A stretch of 64,000 bases of DNA from positions 1,916,001 through 1,980,000 of the forward strand of contig LR882958.1 in assembly GCA_904830895.1 (NCBI GenBank), written 5' to 3'. Every line of letters starts with the position of its first letter. Positions within the stretch are counted from its first letter, which is position 1. The translations under genes were made by a program, and so were the position numbers. Below the pieces are notes generated by a model. That model did not search any database and was not told the origin of the DNA. It was given only the letters and a program-made list of their open reading frames with translations. The stretch comes from Planktothrix rubescens CCAP 1459/22 (GTDB lineage: Bacteria; Cyanobacteriota; Cyanobacteriia; Cyanobacteriales; Microcoleaceae). Shown here piece by piece: positions 46,175-54,754 of this stretch.

Positions 46175-46504
46175 AATACGAGCAATAGCGGCTATCTTAG
46201 TCAGCTTATTTGTGTTGAGTCCATCTAGTTCATTAAGATGTAGCCAACCATCTTTAACCAAACTGGCAAAAACAAAAATTAGTCCTGAATATTCATAATC
46301 ATATTTGCCATCTATATTGTGTCTTCTAGCACTTAAAAAGTCGTGCAAACGCCAGATATCATCAATTTCTACAATCTCACTTGATTGTTTACGAACTTCG
46401 TCTATCAAAGCATTTATTTCTCGTTTATAAGCCATATCAAAGGCAGCTTTAGCTACTTCTTTTTCCGCCTCAGACCATTCAATCTCATTTACTTGCATCA
46501 TCAC
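46172..46504 (-). CDS. frp: Fluorescence recovery protein
   Basis: About 110 residues. FRP binds the red active form of the orange carotenoid protein, returns it to the orange form and detaches it from the phycobilisome. The recognised core is IDDIWRLHDFLSARRHNIDG followed by KYDYEYSGLIFVFASLVKDG; it contains the Trp, Asp and Arg shown to be needed in Synechocystis FRP. Next to ocp in the same orientation, 232 bp apart, as often seen. Start GTG or either of the next two ATGs. The stop lies in an IS605-type end, so the last residues may not be native. Confidence 0.9.
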   Translation of the reverse strand: MMMQVNEIEWSEAEKEVAKAAFDMAYKREINALIDEVRKQSSEIVEIDDIWRLHDFLSARRHNIDGKYDYEYSGLIFVFASLVKDGWLHLNELDGLNTNKLTKIAAIARI

Positions 46505-46736
46505 TAAAGTTAAAAGGTTTATTAATCAGAACTTACACAACCATAATTAGGCTTATGTTTGTTAAATCGCACCAACAGGGAAAATAAAAACTATTTATTA
46601 TCTTCCCCCTTAAATCACAAGTTAAAATACACTATTTATTAAAAAATAGACTCTAAAAAACCCACACAATCAGGGTTTTATCTGGGTGGCAACGGGTTTA
46701 AACCCGTTGCTATATTAAATTAGATTCGTTTATTAA

Positions 46737-47696
46737 TTAACGAACTAAATTTAACAACTCTTTAGGTGATGCTAACAAGTCAATTGCCACAAAGAAAATT
46801 TTATTTTCAGGACTTAGCAAAAATCTCCAAGCCATATTCATGCCCACACCAGCACCAAACCAAGGAGTTTGCACTTTACCAGTTACTTTGATTTGGGTAT
46901 AACCACCATCTGCGGGTTCTGTTACGCCTCGCTCTGGAATCAACTTGAGATTCTGACACTCTTCTCGGAAAAATCGAAGAACAGCATCTTTCCCCACAAT
47001 TGGTTTCTGAAAAGGAGGTTGAAGCGCGCCATCGGGGGTGAATAACTCAATCAGCACCTCAAAGTCATTGGCGTTCATGTTATTCATGTAGTTGAGAACC
47101 GTGGGATTATCAATGCCTTCGATAGTAACTTGAGTCCGTTGTGCCATATCTCTAGGAACAACCACAGGTTCAGAAACTCTCTGAGAACTATCAAGCTTAC
47201 TTGTATCAAATCCCATGTCAACAACGCAATTGCGTAAAACAGTGATTTGTTGACCTGATTCTAGTGCTTGAATTGCTTGCAGTACAGAAGCTGCATTAGC
47301 TGATAGCTTATATGCTGGTGGAATTGGAGCGACAATTCCTTGAGCCATCCATTCTCCAAGCTGATACCAAAAACCTAGCTTAATGTTGACAGTCCAACTA
47401 CCGTAAGCTCGTGAAATTGGTGTATCGGTTCGGTTTGCCAAATCACACATGACCTGTGTTTGTTCTTGGAAAGACATTTGCCGAATTTGATTCATCGTTA
47501 TTTCAGCAAACTGCATATTAGCCGCGCCTAAAGCAGCAACGGTAATCGTTTTACCCATTTCAAGGTAAGCAAACCAGATTAATGCCAGTTGATCTTCAGC
47601 ATTAAGTTGATTGAAGCGGGCGATTGTAGCCGGTACTACGTCAGCAGTTAAAGTATTTGGAAAAATCCCACGGGCTGAATCGACTGTAAATGACAT
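46737..47696 (-). CDS. ocp: Orange carotenoid protein (OCP1 type)
   Basis: Blue-light photoreceptor that quenches phycobilisome energy as heat. 319 residues: N-terminal helical carotenoid-binding domain (about 15-165; Tyr in WFAYLEMGKT, Trp in GFWYQLGEW, Arg in VLRNCVVD forming the interdomain salt bridge), a linker (about 166-195), and the C-terminal NTF2-like domain with Tyr in VLNYMNN and the carotenoid-binding Trp290 (MNMAWRFLL; equivalent to W288 in Synechocystis, counted from the shared C-terminus). All key residues are present, so it should be functional. Confidence 0.97.
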   Translation of the reverse strand: MSFTVDSARGIFPNTLTADVVPATIARFNQLNAEDQLALIWFAYLEMGKTITVAALGAANMQFAEITMNQIRQMSFQEQTQVMCDLANRTDTPISRAYGSWTVNIKLGFWYQLGEWMAQGIVAPIPPAYKLSANAASVLQAIQALESGQQITVLRNCVVDMGFDTSKLDSSQRVSEPVVVPRDMAQRTQVTIEGIDNPTVLNYMNNMNANDFEVLIELFTPDGALQPPFQKPIVGKDAVLRFFREECQNLKLIPERGVTEPADGGYTQIKVTGKVQTPWFGAGVGMNMAWRFLLSPENKIFFVAIDLLASPKELLNLVR

Positions 47697-47938
47697 AAAG
47701 TAAATTCCAGACTAAAATTTGGACAAAAACCAATCCTGAGTTTTAAAACAGGGGATGAACTTTAACAGAACATAATCTTAAAAATTGCTCATCTTTTGAC
47801 TATACCACACAAATCTTAAGGAAAGTACAAAAATCTTTACATAAATTTTCTGAAAATATTACGATCTTTGCGAAAAGTAGTAGCAAAATTAGGGTTAGAT
47901 CCTAGTCGAGTGGGCAGAGGCGTTTTGATATCGCCGTT

Positions 47939-47989
47939 AAAAGTCAAATTGTTTTAAGAATCCCCGAAAGATATTCTTGGGAGTGTCAA
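47939..47989 (+). repeat. Solo IS605-type end, copy upstream of ocp
   Basis: 27/28 identical over its first 28 bp to 46123-46150, then a complete hairpin AAGAATCCCCG-AAAGATATTC-TTGGGAGTGTCAA. Read on the minus strand it encodes the last residues and stop of the HAD gene (SLTLPRISFGDS). Just upstream, 47866-47935 could encode LRKVVAKLGLDPSRVGRG, a possible scrap of a lost gene. Confidence 0.75.
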
Positions 47990-48745
47990 GCTCTTAATTT
48001 TCAATTGATCCCAATGGGAGATCACCACCGTCGCCCGATTTAGGTGTTTAGGGTTGGATTGGTTCCAAAAAACCCCCACACAACCCGCAGCCCCAGCCCC
48101 GATCGCCATATCAATATCTCCTTGAGCATCCCCTACCATTAAAGTCACAGAAGGATGCACTCCCAGGGCTTGACAAGCATTCAGGAATAAAATCGGATCG
48201 GGTTTAGTTGGGCCGCCATCTACTCCCTGATGAAATTTAATATAGGGTTCTAACTGATGGTGGGTGACAAAATTTTGGACTTCAGCCGTTGGAGCCGCCG
48301 ACACAATTCCTAATTTTAACCCCGCATCGGATAGGGATTTGAGGGTTTCTAAACCCCCGACAAATAAGGTCGAAGGGGGGCTAGATTTCAAATATTGATC
48401 CGCATCGGCAAAAGCATGATGGGCAATATTGACAGACTCTAACCATCCTCGTCCAGTTTCCGCAATATAGGCCGCCGCCGCAATTTCATTTTCCCGTCGG
48501 CTACCCACGGCCATTAATCCTGTAGGATCAAGGGTATCTCCTTGAACGCCAAACGCCATTAATAAGGGTTCCCCAACTCCTGGAATTTGGGCATCAATTA
48601 AACGCGATCGCTTTTGAGCCAAATTTCTCAAGAAATCTCCAGAATCCTCTAGGGTTCCATCCTTGTCAAAAATAACGGCTTCGATATTCTTAAAGGTAAT
48701 ATTTTGAACTTGCAGGGTAACCAATCTCAAAAACTCCCAATTCAA
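47954..48745 (-). CDS. HAD-superfamily hydrolase (phosphoglycolate phosphatase-like)
   Basis: About 263 residues. Motif I VIFDKDGTLEDS, motif II IVSAAPT, motif III Lys in GGPTKPDPILFLNA and motif IV MVGDAQGDIDMAIGAGA: a complete subfamily IA phosphatase with a large helical cap. Substrate not determinable; the phosphoglycolate-like label is by family. TTG at 48745 or a TTG seven codons on (giving MVTLQVQNI) are both possible starts. The C-terminal ~11 residues are encoded by an IS605-type end, so the native C-terminus has been replaced. Confidence 0.82.
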   Translation of the reverse strand: MNWEFLRLVTLQVQNITFKNIEAVIFDKDGTLEDSGDFLRNLAQKRSRLIDAQIPGVGEPLLMAFGVQGDTLDPTGLMAVGSRRENEIAAAAYIAETGRGWLESVNIAHHAFADADQYLKSSPPSTLFVGGLETLKSLSDAGLKLGIVSAAPTAEVQNFVTHHQLEPYIKFHQGVDGGPTKPDPILFLNACQALGVHPSVTLMVGDAQGDIDMAIGAGAAGCVGVFWNQSNPKHLNRATVVISHWDQLKIKSLTLPRISFGDS

Positions 48746-48781
48746 TTTTTATAGGTTTCTCATCGGTTTCAGACCAGCCAT

Positions 48782-49117
48782 TTAACCTGAATCATGACCG
48801 TGAATTGAAATATTTAAACCTCTATCCCGAATTACCATAGAAGCAGCAATATCTCTATCAATTCGATGTTGTAGTTTTTTCCAATTGTTAGAACCTAAAA
48901 CTTTCTTTTTCAGCTTTCTTTGTAGTAATTGAATCTTACGCAGTGCTTGATCAAGAAACTTAGGTCTGGGAATAACTAAACCATCGGAGGTTGATAGCAT
49001 ATTTAAAATACCTACATCAATTCCTATAGCATGACCATGGGGAGTAGGTTTGGGAACATTAACATCAAGTTCAATCATTAGATTAGCATAATATCCAGAT
49101 GCCTTATTTTCGATAAA
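48782..49117 (-). pseudogene. TnpB remnant with central deletion
   Basis: Reads FFIENKASGYYANLM, then MIELDVNVPKPTPHGHAIGI, the RuvC-I motif GIDVGILNM, PRPKFLDQALRKIQLLQRKLKKK, and KKLQHRI directly joined to DRDIAASMVIRDRGLN (RuvC-III). The segment holding RuvC-II (catalytic Glu) and the zinc-finger is deleted in frame, and the N-terminal half is absent. It abuts the rpsA terminator. Inactive as a nuclease. Confidence 0.85.
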
Positions 49118-49143
49118 AAAAAGAGGGACAATCCCCCTTTTTG
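49114..49143 (-). terminator. rpsA terminator
   Basis: On the minus strand: AAAAAGGGGGATTGTCCCTC followed by a run of T. A GC-rich stem with U tract about 20 bp past the rpsA stop, a standard intrinsic terminator. Confidence 0.8.
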
Positions 49144-49160
49144 TCTTTATGAGTTAAACC

Positions 49161-50231
49161 CTAGACCTCTCCGGCCACAGGTTCAATATCTTCTTCGACC
49201 ACAGAGGGGATATCTTCCTCAACAGCCGATGGAATATCTTCCTCAACAGCCGATGGAATATCTTCCTCAATAGCCGATGGAATATCCGCTTCGTCCAGTT
49301 CCGTCGGAACTTCTTCCGTCGCGACTCCCTGCCCCGCAGCCAAGAGTTTCTCCCTGAATTTGGCAGCCATTTCCTCAGCCTTCTCATAAACAAGCTGAGG
49401 ATTTTTAACCATAGCTCCTGGTTCGGGTTCCAGTTGTTTTGTAGAAAGGGAAATCCGGCCTCGATCTGCATCGAGATCAATAATCATGACTTTGACCTCA
49501 TCGTTGACATTGAAAACACTATGAGGTGTGTCAATGTGATCGTGAGAAATCTCTGAGATGTGGAGCAGACCACTCACGCCACCAATGTCAATAAACGCCC
49601 CGTAAGGTTTAATGCCTCTAACGGTTCCTGTTACCACTTCACCCACTTCTAAGCGGTTCATCTTCCGCTCAACTAAAGCCCGACGATGGCTTAAGACAAG
49701 ACGATTGCGATCCTCATCAACCTCTAGGAATTTTAAGGGTAATTCTTCAGCAACGAGTTCTTCTTTAGGTTTGCGCGTGCTAATATGGGAGCCAGGAATA
49801 AAGCCCCGCAATCCTTCAATCCGAACCAAAGCGCCGCCTCGATTTGTGGCAAAGACTTGAGAACGGACGGTAGCATCTTCCGCTTGCAGTTGGCGAACGC
49901 GCTCCCAGGCCCGCATATACTCAATGCGACGAATGGAAAGAGTCAACTGACCGTCTTCGTTTTCATCGGTCAGGATAAAAAACTCACGGGTCTCATTAGA
50001 CTGTAATACTTCATCAGGACTTTCCACCCGATTAATTGACATTTCTTGTAGTGGAATGTATGCTGCGGTCTTAGCGCCAATGTCAATCAGAGCGCCCCTT
50101 GGCTCCAGACTAAAAACTGTCCCCGCCACTACATCACCGGGACTAAAGTGATAGTCGTATTTATCGAGTAAGGCGGCAAAATCTTCGTGGGTGAAGCCCA
50201 CATCTTTTGGTTTTGTTTTCTGATTGATCAT
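49161..50231 (-). CDS. rpsA: 30S ribosomal protein S1
   Basis: 356 residues, cyanobacterial-type S1 with three S1 (OB-fold) domains: about 32-100 (PGDVVAGTVFSLEPRGALIDIG), about 115-185 (ATVRSQVFATNRGGALVRIEG), about 198-268 (VGEVVTGTVRGIKPYGAFIDIGGVSGLLHISEI). Binds mRNA leaders and the 30S subunit. The C-terminal ~45 residues are acidic repeats (EEDIPSAV, three near-perfect copies encoded by a 24-bp tandem repeat), unusual for the family. Confidence 0.93.
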   Translation of the reverse strand: MINQKTKPKDVGFTHEDFAALLDKYDYHFSPGDVVAGTVFSLEPRGALIDIGAKTAAYIPLQEMSINRVESPDEVLQSNETREFFILTDENEDGQLTLSIRRIEYMRAWERVRQLQAEDATVRSQVFATNRGGALVRIEGLRGFIPGSHISTRKPKEELVAEELPLKFLEVDEDRNRLVLSHRRALVERKMNRLEVGEVVTGTVRGIKPYGAFIDIGGVSGLLHISEISHDHIDTPHSVFNVNDEVKVMIIDLDADRGRISLSTKQLEPEPGAMVKNPQLVYEKAEEMAAKFREKLLAAGQGVATEEVPTELDEADIPSAIEEDIPSAVEEDIPSAVEEDIPSVVEEDIEPVAGEV

Positions 50232-50974
50232 GCGAGTTTTATCCTAAAGTTGCTCCTATTAAATGGTTGTTTTGCAGTAAGTGCTCTTGTTTTTGATCAT
50301 GACCGATAGGGTCAATTTTTGAGCTTAGATCAAAACTGCTGACTTGACATCGTTCGTGCCGGGCATACCTGTCCAAGACAGAAAAAGCGAGCATTACCAC
50401 GTCCAGTCGATTTTACATTCTCACCATCACACCATAATCGATGCAATAAGAGAGTCTTGTTGCAAGGGGTCTGTTTAGTTTTAGATCATCTCTGTCCTAA
50501 AAACCACGTTCAGATTCTTTTACACAAGCACTTATTTAGACTCCACTGACTGTCCGACAGCAGACCAAAAAACCTTAACTATAATCTGAATTCCCGTTCA
50601 TCAACAATGTCGCCCCTGTGATCAGGTATTTATATTTCGGCTGGACATTTTGTTAAGAGCGAGAATCACTAATCTTGCTGATCTTGGCACAGTTTGGTAG
50701 ATTAGCTTTTCTATCTTATCATTTTTTTTTTACTTTGGATCATTTTTTTGGTCGCAACCGACCTGCCGTTAAGTTGATCAACTGTAACGGGAGTCACCGA
50801 AGGCTCCGGCCGAAACAAAATTAGTGCTGATCTCTAGGTCATTAACTGGATATTGGACGAATGCCGATACTTTTTCGCTGACTTTTGTTTTGATATTGAG
50901 GCAATATATATCTTGCCTGAATCCTAGCATAAACTAGAGACTGTTAGCAAACTAACAACGGGTGATTAATCTTA
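50232..50974. other. Long gene-free region upstream of rpsA
   Basis: 743 bp with no credible reading frame, tRNA or known RNA seen. Lies upstream of rpsA (minus strand) and downstream of nrdR. A long rpsA leader or one or more small RNAs could be here; S1 is autoregulated through its leader in other bacteria. AT-rich part at 50715-50750; CGGCCGAA-type GC motifs near 50800. Confidence 0.4.
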
Positions 50975-51547
50975 TTAATGTTGAGATCCGAGTAGGGATG
51001 CAGAACACAGAGAAGCAGAGGCATCCATTGATGAATCCTCACAGTTACAGACAGAATTTTCTTCTGAAACGATTTCTAACTCTTGAGCATGATCATTAGC
51101 CGTTTCAAAGTGATTCAGTGCTTCTGCAAAGTCTCGAATCCCTTGAAATTGTCGATAAACCGAAGCAAATCGGACATAAGCCACTTCACTCAAGGATTTG
51201 AGTCGGTGTAAAACCAATTCTCCGATTTCCTGAGTCGGAATTTCCCGTTGGGAACGTTGTTGCAATTCTGCTTCGATTTCATCAATAATTGATTCTAAAT
51301 CGGGAGCAGAAAGTCCTGTTTTTTCACAAGCTCGAACCATTCCGCGCAGTAACTTGGAACGGTCAAACGATTCCCGTTTTTTATCCCGCTTGATCACCGT
51401 AATCGGGACAAATTCAATCCGTTCATAGGTGGTGAAGCGATGCTGACACTGAAGACATTCCCTGCGTCGTCGAATGCTTTTACCCGATTCAGCAGCACGG
51501 GACTCAAGAACTCGACTATTCGTATATTGACAAACTGGACACTGCAT
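50975..51547 (-). CDS. nrdR: Transcriptional repressor NrdR
   Basis: 190 residues. N-terminal zinc ribbon ([17 protein letters not shown] ... [17 protein letters not shown]: Cys3, Cys6, Cys31, Cys34) and an ATP-cone domain (about 50-140; [20 protein letters not shown]), which senses ATP/dATP and represses ribonucleotide reductase genes. The C-terminal extension (about 150-190, acidic with [12 protein letters not shown]) is longer than the usual ~150-160 residues. It lies between psbT and rpsA as a single gene. Confidence 0.96.
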   Translation of the reverse strand: MQCPVCQYTNSRVLESRAAESGKSIRRRRECLQCQHRFTTYERIEFVPITVIKRDKKRESFDRSKLLRGMVRACEKTGLSAPDLESIIDEIEAELQQRSQREIPTQEIGELVLHRLKSLSEVAYVRFASVYRQFQGIRDFAEALNHFETANDHAQELEIVSEENSVCNCEDSSMDASASLCSASLLGSQH

Positions 51548-51631
51548 GATTAACGTCCTTTGAGCGGTTGTTTCACTGAATAGGAGTTTTTTGATCAGCG
51601 ATTACAAGCACAGCCTTTAACTCTTTAACAG

Positions 51632-51771
51632 TCCAATACTGAGTTATGAGAACTCAGGGTTTTATTTAAACCAGTGAACACCCCAATCCCTTGTTAAAAT
51701 TTAGGCGCGTCTGGGTTCGCTCAGTGCAAAAAGCGTTCAATCAACCTTAAAACCCATGACTCAGTATTGGA
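51632..51771. repeat. MITE-like inverted repeat between nrdR and psbT
   Basis: Arms TCCAATACTGAGT (51632-51644) and ACTCAGTATTGGA (51759-51771) are perfect inverted repeats, extended by similar GGGTTTTA/TAAAACCC parts, 114 bp apart with no gene inside. A small internal hairpin (CTGAGTT...AACTCAG) overlaps the left arm. May be a small non-autonomous element or a regulatory inverted repeat. Confidence 0.5.
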
Positions 51772-51797
51772 GTGGACGAAGATGCTCTGATTGTCAC

Positions 51798-51893
51798 TTA
51801 CTTACCAATCCGAGGCGGTTCCCGGAATGCAATTGCAAAAAAGATAACTCCCAAAGCCAATGTCAAAACTAAGATGTAAGCAACACTTTCCAT
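51798..51893 (-). CDS. psbT: Photosystem II protein T
   Basis: 31 residues encoded on the minus strand: MESVAYILVLTLALGVIFFA, then IAFREPPRIGK, a single membrane helix identical in pattern to PsbT. It stabilises the PSII dimer interface near the acceptor side. Located 227 bp downstream of psbB in the same orientation, the usual psbB-psbT linkage. Start ATG at 51893, stop TAA at 51798-51800. Confidence 0.96.
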   Translation of the reverse strand: MESVAYILVLTLALGVIFFAIAFREPPRIGK

Positions 51894-52031
51894 GTCAATT
51901 TTTCCTAAACCTATTATTTTCTAATAGTCTACCATTGAGCGAGTGAACTACCCACTGCATTTAAACCCACATTACCAGTTTTAGAAGAAAGAAAAAACCG
52001 ATTAACTTTGACCCACCAATTCCCCATAAAG

Positions 52032-52070
52032 AAAGAGTTGGAGACTTTATGAATAAAGTTCCAACTCTTT
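52032..52070 (-). terminator. Strong hairpin between psbB and psbT
   Basis: AAAGAGTTGGA pairs with TCCAACTCTTT, and after one bulged base the stem continues with ACTTTAT/ATAAAGT around a 2-nt loop: 18 bp in all. 51 bp past the psbB stop. Without a long U tract it may act as an RNA stabiliser or processing site separating psbB from psbT levels rather than as a full terminator. Confidence 0.65.
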
Positions 52071-52120
52071 TGAAAATTAGGGTTTACAAAAATACCCCAC
52101 AAGCCTGAACTAGAGATATC

Positions 52121-53650
52121 CTAGACGGTCTTTTTAACACGAGTGGTTTTGTCACCCAGTTTTTGGAACAGACCCCACTCCACTTGTTCTTCCAGATCGG
52201 CTTCCACCCCAGCGAACACATCGCGGAAGATCGTCCGAGAACCGTGCCAAATATGGCCAAAGAAGAACAATAACGCAAAGCAAGCGTGAGCGTAGGTGAA
52301 CCAACCCCGGGTACTCGTCCGAAACACACCGTCCGATCCCAAGGTTTCCCGATCAAACTCGAAGGGTTCCCCTTGTTGAGCTAAACGGGCATATTTCTTG
52401 ACGGTAGGAGCATCCTTAAAGGTTTTGCCATCTAAGTCACCACCATAGAAACTGACCGTCACCCCAGCTTGTTCAAAGCTGTAGCGAGACTCAGCCCGAC
52501 GGAAGGGAATATCCGCCCGAATCACACCCTCTTTATCCGTTAGGATAACCGGGAAGGTTTCAAAGAAGTTAGGAAGACGACGAACCGATAATTCCCGTCC
52601 TTCAGAATCTTTGAATACAGGATGGCCTAACCAATTTTTGGCAATGCCATCGCCGTTATTCATGGGGCCGACCCGGAACAAACCGCCTTTCGCGGGGCTA
52701 TTGCCCACATAGTCATAAAAGGCAAGTTTTTCAGGAATTTTTTCCCAAGCTTCAGAATAGCTATCCCCACGGGCAACGCCAGATTGTACCCGGCGTTGAA
52801 TTTCCTGTTGGAAATAACCGCTATCCCATTGATATCGGGTAGGGCCAAACAGTTCGATGGGGGTAGCAGCAGAACCGTACCACATAGTTCCCGCTACGAC
52901 AAAAGCCGAGAAGAACACGGCGGCAATACTACTGGATAAGACTGTTTCAATGTTCCCCATCCGCAGGGCTTTGTATAACCTTTGGGGCGGACGAACGGAC
53001 AGATGGAACAGACCCGCAACAATCCCCACAACCCCAGCCGCAATATGGTGAGCCACGATTCCCCCCGCATTGAACGGGTTAAATCCCTCTGGCCCCCAAG
53101 CGGGTGCAACGGGTTGAATACTGCCTGTAATGCCGTAGGGATCGGATACCCACATCCCCGGGCCAAATAAGCCGGTTAAGTGGAAGGCTCCAAAACCAAA
53201 GCAAAGCAGACCGGATAAAAACAGGTGAATCCCAAACATTTTGGGCAAATCCAAAGCGGGTTCGCCTGTACGGGGGTCGGTAAACAGTTCCAGATCCCAA
53301 AAGACCCAATGCCAAACGGCAGCGAGGAACAGTAAACCAGACAGAATGATATGAGTAGCCGCTACCCCTTCAAAAGACCAAATTCCAGGGTTAGTTACTG
53401 CTTCTCCGGTGAGACTCCAGCCACCCCAGGATTGGGTTACTCCCAAGCGGGCCATAAAGGGCATGACGAACATCCCTTGACGCCACATCGGGTTGAGGAC
53501 GGGATCAGAAGGATCATAAATTGCGAGTTCATACAGGGCCATAGATCCAGCCCAACCTGCCACCAAAGCGGTGTGCATCAGGTGCACAGAGATTAACCGT
53601 CCCGGATCATTCAGGACAACTGTGTGTACACGATACCAGGGTAGTCCCAT
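52121..53650 (-). CDS. psbB: Photosystem II CP47 chlorophyll apoprotein
   Basis: 509 residues. Core antenna protein binding about 16 chlorophylls, six membrane helices plus the large lumenal loop. Starts [20 protein letters not shown] with conserved His ligands in [33 protein letters not shown] and [10 protein letters not shown], and ends GAFVWHARAL-like region [20 protein letters not shown]. Full length. Upstream at 53690-53725 sits an inverted solo IS605-type end in the leader. Confidence 0.98.
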   Translation of the reverse strand: MGLPWYRVHTVVLNDPGRLISVHLMHTALVAGWAGSMALYELAIYDPSDPVLNPMWRQGMFVMPFMARLGVTQSWGGWSLTGEAVTNPGIWSFEGVAATHIILSGLLFLAAVWHWVFWDLELFTDPRTGEPALDLPKMFGIHLFLSGLLCFGFGAFHLTGLFGPGMWVSDPYGITGSIQPVAPAWGPEGFNPFNAGGIVAHHIAAGVVGIVAGLFHLSVRPPQRLYKALRMGNIETVLSSSIAAVFFSAFVVAGTMWYGSAATPIELFGPTRYQWDSGYFQQEIQRRVQSGVARGDSYSEAWEKIPEKLAFYDYVGNSPAKGGLFRVGPMNNGDGIAKNWLGHPVFKDSEGRELSVRRLPNFFETFPVILTDKEGVIRADIPFRRAESRYSFEQAGVTVSFYGGDLDGKTFKDAPTVKKYARLAQQGEPFEFDRETLGSDGVFRTSTRGWFTYAHACFALLFFFGHIWHGSRTIFRDVFAGVEADLEEQVEWGLFQKLGDKTTRVKKTV

Positions 53651-53689
53651 TGACTACGCTCCTTCTAATTGATAATGGTTACTTTTTTT

Positions 53690-53725
53690 TGACACTCCCC
53701 GCTCTAAAGAGACGAGAATTCTTAA
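53690..53725 (-). repeat. Solo IS605-type end in the psbB leader (inverted)
   Basis: Read on the minus strand: TTAAGAATTCTCGTCTCTTT then AGAGCGGGGAGTGTCAA, the same consensus as the ends at 5355, 46140 and 47955. About 40 bp upstream of the psbB ATG and oriented with psbB, so the psbB mRNA leader should contain it if transcription starts further upstream. The remaining upstream region (53726-54202) shows no gene. Confidence 0.65.
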
Positions 53726-54202
53726 TTCAGCGACTGACCTTTAAGAACCATGTCCTTGCGGCAATTCTTAAACTTCTTAACCGTACTACTGTACCAATTA
53801 CAAAGTCTAAGTCATAGCTACCCCAGAGGGTCTATCCCCAAAAGCTTACTAGGATACTACAAGCCTAGAGTTCGGGCGTGTCCCGCCCTACTGAATTAAG
53901 TAAACCTAATTATTTATTTTCTGGTAGAGAGAATTAAGTTGATTCTCTTGCTGTTTTAAGAGTTTTCGCCGCTCTTGGCCCAATGCTTTACGCCTAAAAG
54001 TGTGTCTTAACCGTTTCACGATGGCGAAGGAGTTTAACCTTGACATTGACATTCTAGCAACAAGCTGAACAAGGGATTAGGGGTTTAAAACCCAATGTCT
54101 TGATCACTTTGCTTTGACGTTCTCAGATATAAAGGCACTGAGATTCTCAAGAGAGCAGTAATATAATATCACGAACGCTGACTACAATTAATCCTACACG
54201 GA

Positions 54203-54529
54203 TTATAGGCTTTGGTTGATTTGACATTCAGTTGCAGCACTGGCTAAACGTTCTAGGACTTGTTCCGCCGTAATTAATCGGGTGAGAACCACTTGACCAA
54301 TGGTGTTAGAGGAGTCGGTCATTGTGGCAATGTCTGGTCTAACTTCTAACATCAGGACAGAATCTTCCACCCTATACAGCCACATCTTTTCTTGTTGATT
54401 CCGATCCCAAAGACACAAATCCATTCTTTGAATTTCTGGTGGACGTCGCCGCAGAGCTTGATCCCACAAACCCCCTACTCCCCAGACCCGTCCAATTGTC
54501 CATCCATCGGTTAAAAAAAAGTATTTCAC
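54203..54529 (-). CDS. Conserved hypothetical protein (108 aa)
   Basis: No named family recognised. GTG start. Begins MKYFFLTDGWTIGRVWGVGGLWD, then QRMDLCLWDRNQQEKMWLYRVEDSVLMLEVRP (about 35-66), a beta-rich core with several Trp and Arg, and a C-terminal helix LITAEQVLERLASAATE. No signal or membrane segment. Gene-like codon use; likely a small cyanobacterial protein of unknown role upstream of psbB. Confidence 0.6.
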   Translation of the reverse strand: MKYFFLTDGWTIGRVWGVGGLWDQALRRRPPEIQRMDLCLWDRNQQEKMWLYRVEDSVLMLEVRPDIATMTDSSNTIGQVVLTRLITAEQVLERLASAATECQINQSL

Positions 54530-54754
54530 AGACTTCCTTAAACGAACTGACTTTGGCTCCGATTGTTTAGAATACCGCGAAAATATCTATCCTTCACAAT
54601 TGAGAGGTAAAATTTTTGTAAGTCCAATACTTCGGATCAGAAGTCAGGAGAGACCGAATCACAGAAACAGGTTGTCTATATTTGGTGTTTCTAGTTGGGT
54701 GCTGATATCTTTTCTGGAAAATTGACCGCTTAAAATCTATCTGTAAAGAGTGAA

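Noticed and set aside
52857-53596. Plus-strand frames antisense to psbB (64, 62 and 81 codons)
   Set aside because: Typical shadows of a GC-balanced conserved gene; no independent evidence.
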